Made by a program: the position numbers and the translations under genes
The notes under the pieces: model-generated
Seen by the model: only the letters and a program-made list of their open reading frames with translations
Databases searched by the model: none
Told to the model about the DNA's origin: nothing
In this document: in pieces, positions 9,601 to 14,944 of the stretch
Position numbering within the stretch: the stretch's first letter is position 1
How the letters are laid out: every line of letters begins with the position of its first letter
Assembly (NCBI GenBank): GCA_965524675.1
Contig: CBERPN010000009.1
Coordinates: 1 to 38,127, forward strand
Source of the DNA: CALLQB01 sp036479275
GTDB lineage: Bacteria; Actinomycetota; Acidimicrobiia; Acidimicrobiales; SHLQ01
Length of the DNA stretch: 38,127 nucleotides
Reading direction: 5' to 3'

Positions 9601-9816
9601 AACTACCGAGAGAAACTGTTCGAGAAGCTAACTGCTCTGCCGCCAGTGGTGGGCAGCGCCGACAAGCGGCCGACAACCCAGTCGCACGCGGTCTACGACA
9701 AACTCGCTGGCCAAACCAACACCCAACTGGCCGCCCTCGCCGGGCTACGCGACACCGAACTCAGCCAACTAAATGAGAAGCTCACTGCGCTCGGAGTCGG
9801 CATCATCGGGGTCTAG
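6664..9816 (+). CDS. Large Asp-box (BNR/VPS10-like) beta-propeller protein
   Basis: The 1050-residue protein has about 11 Asp-box motifs of the form S-x-D-x-G-x-x-W between residues about 45 and 680, for example SDDAGQYW, STDAGLTW, SSDGGETW, SRDGGDSW, STDEGHSW and TTDYGSSW. Each ends a beta-hairpin in propeller folds of the sialidase, sortilin/VPS10 and xyloglucanase types. Residues 1-700 therefore probably form two seven-bladed propellers. Residues about 740-860 look like a beta-sandwich (ending with a segment about bonding and extension), and 870-1050 are helical. There is no signal peptide with the GTG start at 6664, so it appears cytoplasmic. Family members are often annotated as glycosyl hydrolases or peptidase-like proteins, without proof. 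The 104 bases upstream hold no clear promoter. Its TAG stop shares the CTAG tetramer with the convergent hydrolase gene. Confidence 0.85.
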   Translation: MSGIDPKFLSKIRYRCIGPTRGGRVVAIAADPCDQSVFYFGACAGGVWKSDDAGQYWENISDGFLNTASIGALAVAPSDGNVIYAGTGEATIRIDVSHGDGVYKSTDAGLTWRHMGLAESRHIGEIRIHPENPDIVYVAALGHASKDNPERGLYRSSDGGETWELILYVSDRAGAVDVAIDPNNPRILFATTWQARRTFWSIDSGGPDCGIWRSRDGGDSWENVSSNEGLPDGTLGKIGVAISPAQSGRVWAIIEAEGRKRGLYRSDDMGDSWIKVSSKPELGWRPWYYQHVIAHPTDPDTVFVMNMKAWKSIDGGKNFDEFHTPHGDNHALWIDPVNPNRMIGCDDGGAWVSLNSGDSWSTIYNQLTAQFYHVAVDDQYPYLVYGSQQDNSSIAVPSQTGKGAINWADCYPPGTAESGYVAPKPGDPDIVYVGAIGSSPGGGDALQRYDHKSKQIQLVSVWPEAYHDGNSAEVRFQWTYPIVFSPQDANVLYATGNKVFRSTDEGHSWDTISPDLTYADPDTMGVSGPLTMDTAGAEMYATIFSFIASAHRPKTLMTGSDDGLVHVSPDDGGEWADVTPPDLPKFSQVTMLAESPHNEGTVYLTAARHKMGDYGPYVYKTTDYGSSWARIDADLPSDDFCRVIREDPNREGLLYVGTETGLFVSFDDGARWQSLQANLPVTPVYDLVIKGTDLVVATHGRSFWILDDLTQLHQMQDDLVGADNHLLKPRDVVRVPPHLFAGFWGSPGGKSYHVTIGQNATFYVDEHDTGHKTKRVIDAGDDLEPGVRLTYYLSEAPAGKATLTIIDSEGNKVETFSSEIPELKDDREGLYITANAGMNSFQWPMRYPSGSKMVDSEFHERPLGPLARPGTYQAKLSVGEWSMTQSFELVKDPRITTSDDDLAEQFELLKTIQDKLSEIVEGVNDCRGLKQQLTAWSTRLADDDSASAVIAAAKDLTEKLDVVEAELVQVEFTSEGDSLNYREKLFEKLTALPPVVGSADKRPTTQSHAVYDKLAGQTNTQLAALAGLRDTELSQLNEKLTALGVGIIGV

Positions 9817-11066
9817 GAGTGTTCAGACAGGATTGAAACCGCGGCATCGCCAAGCACTCGACACCCCATCACAATGTCATCATGGTTACTGTCCTCGGCA
9901 AAGTCATGACTAATCCCAGCGATGCTCGGGATAAACAACATTGCGCAGCGAATGTGCTCCGAGAGCACCATTGGGTCGTGGCCCGCAGCACTTGGCATCT
10001 CGACCCACGATCCGGGCACACGGCCTTGCGCTACCAAACAAAGATGACGGCGAAGATCGTCGTCCATCACGGTCGGGGCGATCAGTTCTCTGCTTGGGGT
10101 CGCCGTCACCTGCACCGGTCCCCTGGCATCCAGCTCGAGAGCAAGCTCGACAACCGCGGCTGCCATTGTGTCTAACGTCGAATCGCTAGGATCGCGGAAC
10201 TGCAGTTTCAACTCGGCAAAGCCAGGAATGATGCTCTCGGCACCCGGCTCGAGGCGGGCATCTCCAATGGTCCAAACACTTGCTGGGCCGGCGGCGGCCG
10301 ACAATCGCTTCTGAACCACAACGCCGAACTCGAACATAGCCACTCCGGCATCTTTGCGGCGAGCCATGGGCGTGGTTCCGGCATGGTTTTGCTCACCCAC
10401 GAAGCTCACGTGAAAGCCACGGATCCCGACGATCTCTGTGACTATGCCGATTCTGTGCCCAGACTCATGCAGGTGGGGTCCCTGTTCGATGTGAGCTTCG
10501 AGATAGCCGATGTGTCGCAGTGGTTCCAGCCGCGCTCGCGGGGTCGAAGCAAGACCCACCCGGGCGACCGCTTCGCCGACCGACTCTCCTGCATCGTTCG
10601 TATTGGCTAAGTCGCCCTTTGTCAGGGTGTCGACGAACGAGTTGCTGCCCAAACAGCTCGTGTAGGTCGCCTCTTCATCAGACCAGGCGACTGCGTCGAC
10701 AGCAAGCTGGCTTGTCGCGGCATTTTCTGCGAGTGTCCGCGCAATCTCAATGGCATAGATCACACCCATTGCGCCATCGAGCCATCCACCTTCGGGCTGG
10801 GTGTCCGAGTGCGACCCAATGATCAAAGCCGGGCCCGGGTTACGGCTGCGACCAATAACGTTGCCGACGCCATCGATGAAGGAATCGAGGCCCGCGTCTT
10901 CCATCCGATCTCTCAGCCATCTCCGCGAGGCCATATCGGGCGCGGAGAAGGTCGGACGAACGACTCCTGTGCCAGTCGCTCCGAAGCCCCGCAGAGTCTG
11001 AAGGTCGCTCAGTAGTCGTGCTCCGTTAATCTCAACCACAAAAAATGGCGAGGACGCCGAAGCCAT
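9813..11066 (-). CDS. M20-type N-carbamoyl-amino acid / allantoate amidohydrolase
   Basis: This 417-residue enzyme belongs to the M20 family of dinuclear zinc amidohydrolases that remove carbamoyl groups from N-carbamoyl-amino acids, ureidoglycolate or allantoate. Metal and catalytic residues are visible: His86 (GSHSDT), Asp97 (GGWLDGAMG), Glu131-Glu132, His192 (HIEQGPHL) and His387 (SHDFAED). The dimerisation/lid segment has NHAGTTPM (His228), with PSAAGHD near residue 363. The usual EEGxRF after the catalytic glutamates is EEATYTS here, so the substrate may differ from the textbook members. The gene follows the P-loop gene on the minus strand after 9 bases, and probably shares its transcript. 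Confidence 0.85.
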   Translation of the reverse strand: MASASSPFFVVEINGARLLSDLQTLRGFGATGTGVVRPTFSAPDMASRRWLRDRMEDAGLDSFIDGVGNVIGRSRNPGPALIIGSHSDTQPEGGWLDGAMGVIYAIEIARTLAENAATSQLAVDAVAWSDEEATYTSCLGSNSFVDTLTKGDLANTNDAGESVGEAVARVGLASTPRARLEPLRHIGYLEAHIEQGPHLHESGHRIGIVTEIVGIRGFHVSFVGEQNHAGTTPMARRKDAGVAMFEFGVVVQKRLSAAAGPASVWTIGDARLEPGAESIIPGFAELKLQFRDPSDSTLDTMAAAVVELALELDARGPVQVTATPSRELIAPTVMDDDLRRHLCLVAQGRVPGSWVEMPSAAGHDPMVLSEHIRCAMLFIPSIAGISHDFAEDSNHDDIVMGCRVLGDAAVSILSEHS

Positions 11067-11075
11067 CGAGATCGT

Positions 11076-11687
11076 CTAGTCCCATAGTGTCGGAGTGTAT
11101 GCGACTGGCTTCGGCTCGATTTGATCGTCTTCGGTTGGGCCGCACAATCGCTCCAGCAGCCTCGCCCACGAAAAGGCTTCGGTGATCTGCGATGCCCGCA
11201 GCTCGACCAGACGGTCGGTTTCGACATACTGCGGAATAATTAGATCGAGGATCTTCTCGATCTCGTTCCGAAATTTGCTGTTGGTGCTGCGAACACCATC
11301 GGCCTTCAATTCGGTGTCGGGCCGAAGCCGCACAAAGAGATCGTATGTCTTTGTCCAACTTGCCACCAGCGGCTTGACGTCGAAGGGGTCGTCGCCACCT
11401 GTGGCTCGCAGAAAGTAGGCGAAGTTGTCGATGACCGCCCGATCGAGGACCAGTACGTCAGCGCGAGCTCGCAACTCTAGTTCTTGTTGGATCTGGGTTA
11501 CCAGCGTCCACAACTGAGCCTCAGGAGTGGCTCCTTCGTTAAGACCGAGCGGACTGAACCGCACCACCTCTCTACCTACCTCGACGCTGCGGCCACTACG
11601 ACCGACCGCGCCAGCGAAGGAATGCACAGCATTGGTCTTACGCACCGAGTGCGAGCCAATAAACGCAATCTTTCGAGCTGTATCCAC
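11076..11687 (-). CDS. Small P-loop (AAA/NadR-like) protein with altered Walker A
   Basis: With a GTG start at 11687 the product has 203 residues. The strand-loop KIAFIGSHSVRKTN resembles the AAA_28/NadR-type P-loop (usually GTHSVGKTT), and VLVLDRAVIDNFAYF resembles the DRS-x-x-D segment of this kinase-like family. The last P-loop glycine is Arg16 here (CGT, one base from GGT), although the Lys and Thr remain, so nucleotide binding is doubtful. The reading frame continues upstream to 11861, but that part lies inside the REP-like repeat array and has no family similarity, which argues for the internal GTG. The gene precedes the amidohydrolase on the same strand. Its substrate is unknown. Confidence 0.65.
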   Translation of the reverse strand: MDTARKIAFIGSHSVRKTNAVHSFAGAVGRSGRSVEVGREVVRFSPLGLNEGATPEAQLWTLVTQIQQELELRARADVLVLDRAVIDNFAYFLRATGGDDPFDVKPLVASWTKTYDLFVRLRPDTELKADGVRSTNSKFRNEIEKILDLIIPQYVETDRLVELRASQITEAFSWARLLERLCGPTEDDQIEPKPVAYTPTLWD

Positions 11688-11717
11688 GTAGCCGGAACCT
11701 AGCGCAACGACAGCAAA

Positions 11718-11976
11718 ACGTGGGGTCAAACGTGGGGTCAAGTCTCTTCTTCGGTCAAGTACGGTCACCCGTTGTCGTTCGAGACCCCTCCAACCACCGA
11801 CCAGTCCTCCCATGAAGACCCGTCGGTGCCTGCGACCCGGCTTGGCTCGCAGGTACGGCAACTAGACAGAAGAAGAGACTTGACCCCCTTGCTCTCGTGC
11901 GACCGGCTTGGCTCGCAGGTACGGCAACTAGACAGAAGAAGAGACTTGACCCCCTTGCTGACTTGACCCCCTTGCT
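11718..11976. repeat. REP-like array: inverted and tandem GGGGTCAAGTC repeats
   Basis: A 12-base unit (acgtggggtcaa) occurs twice in tandem at 11718-11741. The second copy continues into GGGGTCAAGTCTCTTCTTC (11734-11752). The exact reverse complement of this 19-mer occurs at 11869-11887 and again at 11935-11953. These two lie in a tandem repeat of period 66 (about 11831-11893 and 11898-11959, nearly identical). A partial third copy of its end lies at 11960-11976. The organisation (short GTC-rich unit in both orientations, with tandem expansion) is that of REP/BIME elements mobilised by RAYT-type Y1 transposases. No transposase is in the window. Confidence 0.7.
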
Positions 11977-11994
11977 TAGGTTCCTGGGTTGAGA

Positions 11995-12026
11995 GCCTCC
12001 GTGGCTTCGGAACGGCCGCCGGAGGC
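11995..12026. other. Inverted repeat GCCTCCG/CGGAGGC
   Basis: A 7-bp perfect inverted repeat (11995-12001 and 12020-12026) lies between the REP-like array and the tRNA-Val palindrome. It has an 18-base spacer and no T-run. The stretch 11688-12079 contains no gene; this repeat, the array and the palindrome are all I see in it. Confidence 0.3.
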
Positions 12027-12043
12027 GGTAATACAGCGGCGTT

Positions 12044-12088
12044 CGCCCACCAAATCCTGAGACCTCTGGTCTCAGGATTTGGTGGGCG
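12044..12088. repeat. 45-bp perfect palindrome reaching into tRNA-Val
   Basis: Two 21-base arms (12044-12064 and 12068-12088) are perfect reverse complements around the 3-base loop tct. The right arm includes the CCA and the last six bases of the acceptor strand of the tRNA-Val gene (12080-12088). In the tRNA precursor the 3' trailer could therefore fold back onto the acceptor end. No T-run follows on the minus strand, so it is not a typical intrinsic terminator. Confidence 0.8.
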
Positions 12089-12156
12089 TTGAGGGACTTG
12101 AACCCCCGACCCTCTCGGTGTAAACGAGATGCTCTAGCCAACTGAGCTAAACGCCC
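12080..12156 (-). tRNA. tRNA-Val (anticodon TAC)
   Basis: Read on the minus strand, the gene starts GGGCGTT at 12156 and ends AACGCCC plus discriminator A at 12083, followed by an encoded CCA (12082-12080). The 7-bp acceptor pairs fully. The D arm is GCTC...GAGC, and the anticodon stem TCTCG/CGAGA encloses TTTACAC with anticodon TAC for valine. The T arm has GGTTCAAGT. It lies 38 bases downstream of the NUDIX gene on the same strand. Confidence 0.95.
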
Positions 12157-12194
12157 GGGTAGTACTCATAGCCGAAGCTCCGAGAACAGACTGA

Positions 12195-12731
12195 TCAGTT
12201 TACACCGGGAACTAGAAATCGCTCACCGTTTGCCCAGGTTGCATAAAACAGCTGCGGCGAGTCTTCGGATCTTGCGATAGCTTCCGCCAGACCGTCGTAT
12301 TCGTGATCGATTAGCGGCAAGGTTTCTGGCTCGAACCACTCCGCAGCGACGATCTCGACATTGTCGATATGTAGGTCCTGCGACGACGCATCGTCAAGTA
12401 ACACACCTTTGTATGTGAACTCGATTCGCCTCAATTTTGGGTCGATCGTGATCACGGGCGGACCCGCCAATTCGATACGGAGGCTCGTCTCCTCAAGCAC
12501 TTCTCGCACGATCGCCTCGGGCGGACGTTCACCGCGATCGACCAGCCCGCCGGGGAAGACCCAGCGATCGCGGTAACTGGTCTTGACGAGCAACACGCGA
12601 CCGTCTGGGCGAGCAATCCAGCAGAGGACACCCAGCATGTACGACGGAGCGACCGCCTTTACGAGCCGTCTCCGCACGGTGTCGGGTACTAGGCCAAGCG
12701 CTCGCAACGCTAGGTAACGGGGGGATGGCAT
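12195..12731 (-). CDS. NUDIX hydrolase
   Basis: The 178-residue protein should hydrolyse a nucleoside-diphosphate-linked substrate. The Nudix box starts at Gly62: G-LVDRG-E68, REV-L-EE (76-81), with the final Gly of the consensus replaced by Ser83. The catalytic REVLEE core is complete. The N-terminal helix (residues 1-28) precedes a membrane-neutral beta strand. ATG at 12731 was chosen; an in-frame GTG at 12737 is only two codons upstream and equally possible. The inositol-phosphatase gene ends just before it, so the two are probably one transcription unit. Substrate specificity is not evident. Confidence 0.85.
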   Translation of the reverse strand: MPSPRYLALRALGLVPDTVRRRLVKAVAPSYMLGVLCWIARPDGRVLLVKTSYRDRWVFPGGLVDRGERPPEAIVREVLEETSLRIELAGPPVITIDPKLRRIEFTYKGVLLDDASSQDLHIDNVEIVAAEWFEPETLPLIDHEYDGLAEAIARSEDSPQLFYATWANGERFLVPGVN

Positions 12732-12740
12732 CAGCACAGG

Positions 12741-13511
12741 TTACCGCTGGGGATTCGTGCTGGATGCGAACGCGTCGTGTCGAGCAACCAACAGTTCCTC
12801 GAGGAGAGCTTGGTCGGCCCCACAGACTGGAGTGCGCCTGGCATCGTGATCGAGAATCATCAAGTCCCGGCCCAACGCGTCCACAACCGGAATACCGAGT
12901 TCGGAACAGACCAGCGATGCTCCGAGGTAATCCCAGACGCCATGCGCGTCGGGGGAACAGTCGACGAACCCGTCGAAGACACCTCTCGCGACCGCGGTAA
13001 GATCAAGTGCGACCGCGCCGTAGGCACGAAACTGCGCCCATCCGAGACTTTTCGGCGGCAGTCCCGAAATCGCGACGATCGCCTCGCTTAGCAGGGGAGC
13101 CTGGCGTCGTTGCATAGGTCGACCGTCGATAAACGCTCCGCCCCCGCGAATCGCGGTACAGGTTTGTCCCGACGCCTGATCTAGCACCAGTGACACCCAG
13201 GGACCTTCGGCATCGACCAAGCAGATGCTCGTCGCGAACCAAGGTAAACCCAGCGCAGCGTTGGTCGACCCATCGATTGGATCTAGGACTGCTGTCAACG
13301 AGCGATCAGCGTGGATTCGTCCTGCTTCTTCGCTGAGAATCCCGAACCCTTCCGCGACCAGGGCTTCGATAATGGCGGAGTCGGCGGCCACGTCGGTGTT
13401 GTACTGCGTCTCGCGTTTGCCAGAGGGGCCCCAATCATCGATCGCCGCGATTGCTGATCGACCAGAATCGGCGGCCCAGATAAGAGTGTCGAGTGCTTCC
13501 TGAGGAGTCAT
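12741..13511 (-). CDS. Inositol monophosphatase family protein
   Basis: The 256-residue protein is of usual family length. It has the metal-binding motifs GILSEEAG (Glu61, Glu62), VLDPIDGSTN (Asp77, Asp80) and HGVWDYLGAS (Asp194). The family includes inositol-1-phosphatase, histidinol-phosphatase and PAP phosphatase, which cannot be separated here by eye. ATG at 13511 is the natural start. It is the first gene of a minus-strand pair with the NUDIX gene, and diverges from the unknown gene at 13616 across a 104-base gap. Confidence 0.88.
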   Translation of the reverse strand: MTPQEALDTLIWAADSGRSAIAAIDDWGPSGKRETQYNTDVAADSAIIEALVAEGFGILSEEAGRIHADRSLTAVLDPIDGSTNAALGLPWFATSICLVDAEGPWVSLVLDQASGQTCTAIRGGGAFIDGRPMQRRQAPLLSEAIVAISGLPPKSLGWAQFRAYGAVALDLTAVARGVFDGFVDCSPDAHGVWDYLGASLVCSELGIPVVDALGRDLMILDHDARRTPVCGADQALLEELLVARHDAFASSTNPQR

Positions 13512-13615
13512 GAGCCCAGTTCAGCACGCCGAGGCGGCACGCGTATGTCACAGCGGCCGAGTATCTTCTTTAGCAGCTGATCTGCAAGGCTTGAGGCCGT
13601 GAGTAGGAGCGAGCA

Positions 13616-14179
13616 TTGGCTGTAATCGACATTGCGGGATTCATGGCGGATCTCAAAGATCATGCGGTCGATCACGGCTTTCATGTTCACGATGAACGAC
13701 ACTTCGTCGAGACCTACTCGATGCGTCAGGCGTGGGAAGTAGATCTTCACCCAGAACAGGCATGCGGCGGCCCACTCGACCTTCATCTCGCCGTCGAAGT
13801 CGAACCACGCACATTGCTCGCCTTTGAAGATGAACTCATTGCGCTCGAGCTCGACGAGGAGCCCACCGATCTGCTCGTACTCCCAATGACCTTTACTTGG
13901 GGCCTGCCGCCACTACCAATAGGCCCAGATCTGCTGGTCCTCGCAACCGAAATAGCGGGCGTAGGCGGCCCAGAACTTCCGCTGGAAGTGTCGGCGATAG
14001 ATTCATTCGCCGCGGTCACAGACGCCCCGCAGCGATCCCTACACATCGTGGCTCGGGTCGATGTGTCGATGAGCAAGATCTACATGGCTCAAGAACAACT
14101 CTGCGAGGTTCTCGACCGTTGTCACGCTGTTAGCGATTTTCTTCTCGACCGCGCTCCCGCGTGGCTCGACGACCTCTAA
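13616..14179 (+). CDS. Conserved hypothetical protein, 187 residues
   Basis: I do not recognise this family. The TTG start at 13616 is supported by an AGGAG six bases upstream, in a good Shine-Dalgarno position. The protein has no signal peptide and no clear membrane segment. It is acidic, with paired strands such as DLHLAVEVEP, DLLVLPMTF and LHIVARVDVS, and a C-terminal helix ending APAWLDDL. Codon use looks like that of neighbouring genes, so it is probably real. It is followed after 25 bases by tRNA-Ile2, whose promoter overlaps its last codons. It may be specific to this lineage. Confidence 0.7.
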   Translation: MAVIDIAGFMADLKDHAVDHGFHVHDERHFVETYSMRQAWEVDLHPEQACGGPLDLHLAVEVEPRTLLAFEDELIALELDEEPTDLLVLPMTFTWGLPPLPIGPDLLVLATEIAGVGGPELPLEVSAIDSFAAVTDAPQRSLHIVARVDVSMSKIYMAQEQLCEVLDRCHAVSDFLLDRAPAWLDDL

Positions 14180-14193
14180 GACCCCGCTACAAT
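14165..14193 (+). promoter_or_regulatory. Promoter of tRNA-Ile2
   Basis: CTCGAC (14165-14170) and TACAAT (14188-14193) are separated by 17 bases. The -10 matches TATAAT at five of six positions. The expected transcription start near 14200 is five bases before the tRNA. The -35 lies inside the end of the preceding coding region. Confidence 0.55.
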
Positions 14194-14204
14194 ATGTAGC
14201 CGAC

Positions 14205-14277
14205 GGGCCTGTAGCTCAGTGGTCAGAGCAGGCGACTCATAATCGCTCGGTCGCGGGTTCGATCCCCGCCAGGCCCA
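14205..14277 (+). tRNA. tRNA with CAT anticodon, probably tRNA-Ile2 (lysidine type)
   Basis: The acceptor GGGCCTG pairs with CAGGCCC, discriminator A at 14277, and CCA is not encoded. The anticodon arm GGCGA-CTCATAA-TCGCT has anticodon CAT. Its stem and the following CGGTCGC closely match the known tRNA-Ile2 (ileX-like) type rather than elongator or initiator Met: the first acceptor pair is G-C, so it is not initiator. Such tRNAs need TilS to read AUA. Elongator Met cannot be excluded without comparison. Confidence 0.85.
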
Positions 14278-14297
14278 CGTCGTTCGCCAAAACGACG

Positions 14298-14346
14298 AAT
14301 CTCGGTGGGGTTACCCACACTAGTTGTAGGTAACTCCACCGAGATT
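14298..14346. terminator. Bidirectional hairpin between convergent tRNAs
   Basis: Arms 14298-14315 and 14329-14346 pair over 18 positions with one G-T wobble, around a 13-base loop. A smaller 7-bp hairpin (CGTCGTT/AACGACG, 14278-14297) directly follows tRNA-Ile2. The large stem begins with AA and ends with TT but has no long T-run. Its place between the 3' ends of two convergent tRNA genes suggests a shared terminator. Confidence 0.6.
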
Positions 14347-14351
14347 GGGTG

Positions 14352-14424
14352 CTCCGGGGGTGGGGCTCGAACCCACGACAATTCGATTAACAGTCGAACG
14401 CTCTGCCAGCTGAGCTACCCCGGA
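14352..14424 (-). tRNA. tRNA-Asn (anticodon GTT)
   Basis: On the minus strand, TCCGGGG (from 14424) pairs with CCCCGGA, and the discriminator G is at 14352. CCA is not encoded. The anticodon arm TTCGA-CTGTTAA-TCGAA gives GTT, asparagine. The T loop is GGTTCGAGC. The first ten bases of the gene overlap the last codons of the HTH gene on the same strand. Confidence 0.95.
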
Positions 14425-14876
14425 TGGTCAGCCCCCGACGATAGCAGCGCGTTCATCAATCCCATCAGTTGGCGATGGGTATGGACGCAGCTGTAGGTGA
14501 TGTGCGGGCACCCGTACTCGTGCTTCGACTTTCGGATAGAAGGATCGGCGACAGCGCGGTAAGGCTTTGAGAATTGAGACCTCGGAATCCCTGTCAGCTC
14601 TTCCCAATGCATGATTGCAGACTCGAGATCTAGACCCTCATGAAGGTAGAGCTGAATGCGCAAGCGTGAGTTGTCGATCTGAAAAAAGGCTCGCAACCAT
14701 CGGCAATAGAACCGAACGATCAACGAACTGGTGTTGGCAAACTCCACATCGCGCACCCAAAGCGATACCGAACTCTTCGCCACCCCTAATTCGGTAGCGA
14801 TATCCAATAGTGTCCACGAAAGCGCTCGCAACTCTCGGGCGCGATTCTGCTCAACCAATTTGCCTCTGTAACCCAT
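14415..14876 (-). CDS. HTH protein, possibly shortened homing-endonuclease-like family member
   Basis: The 153-residue product has an N-terminal helix-turn-helix (about residues 20-42, TLLDIATELGVAKSSVSLWV). After VRDVEF it passes directly to a second part (about 50-150) with paired motifs RLRIQLYLHEGL, ELTGIPRSQFSKPYRA and the end CPHITYSC..THRQLMGL. From memory, actinobacterial relatives carry roughly 100 more residues between these parts, including a LAGLIDADG-like helix; if so, this copy has an internal deletion and would be a DNA-binding remnant. The stop codon lies inside the 5' end of the tRNA-Asn gene, so its transcript could also carry the tRNA. Function is unknown. Confidence 0.65.
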   Translation of the reverse strand: MGYRGKLVEQNRARELRALSWTLLDIATELGVAKSSVSLWVRDVEFANTSSLIVRFYCRWLRAFFQIDNSRLRIQLYLHEGLDLESAIMHWEELTGIPRSQFSKPYRAVADPSIRKSKHEYGCPHITYSCVHTHRQLMGLMNALLSSGADHPG

Positions 14877-14944
14877 CCAACCAGTTCATCAGCCGGGTAT
14901 GACATTGTCGTCAATCTCTTCTGTGTCCGCTGTACCGGCAGCCG

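Noticed and set aside
11688..11861. N-terminal extension of the P-loop gene
   Set aside because: The extra residues come from the REP-like array and its tandem DNA, lack family similarity, and an internal GTG gives the usual start close to the P-loop.
11831..11976. Possible CRISPR array from the repeated 60-base units
   Set aside because: The repeats are tandem with nearly no unique spacer, only two and a half copies, and no cas gene is nearby.
12044..12088. Intrinsic terminator of tRNA-Val
   Set aside because: The stem is very strong, but the minus strand shows no T-run after it, and the stem uses the tRNA end itself.
12044..14424. Genomic island or prophage attachment at the tRNA cluster
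   Set aside because: No integrase, phage gene or second att copy is seen; only repeats and a small HTH gene lie here.
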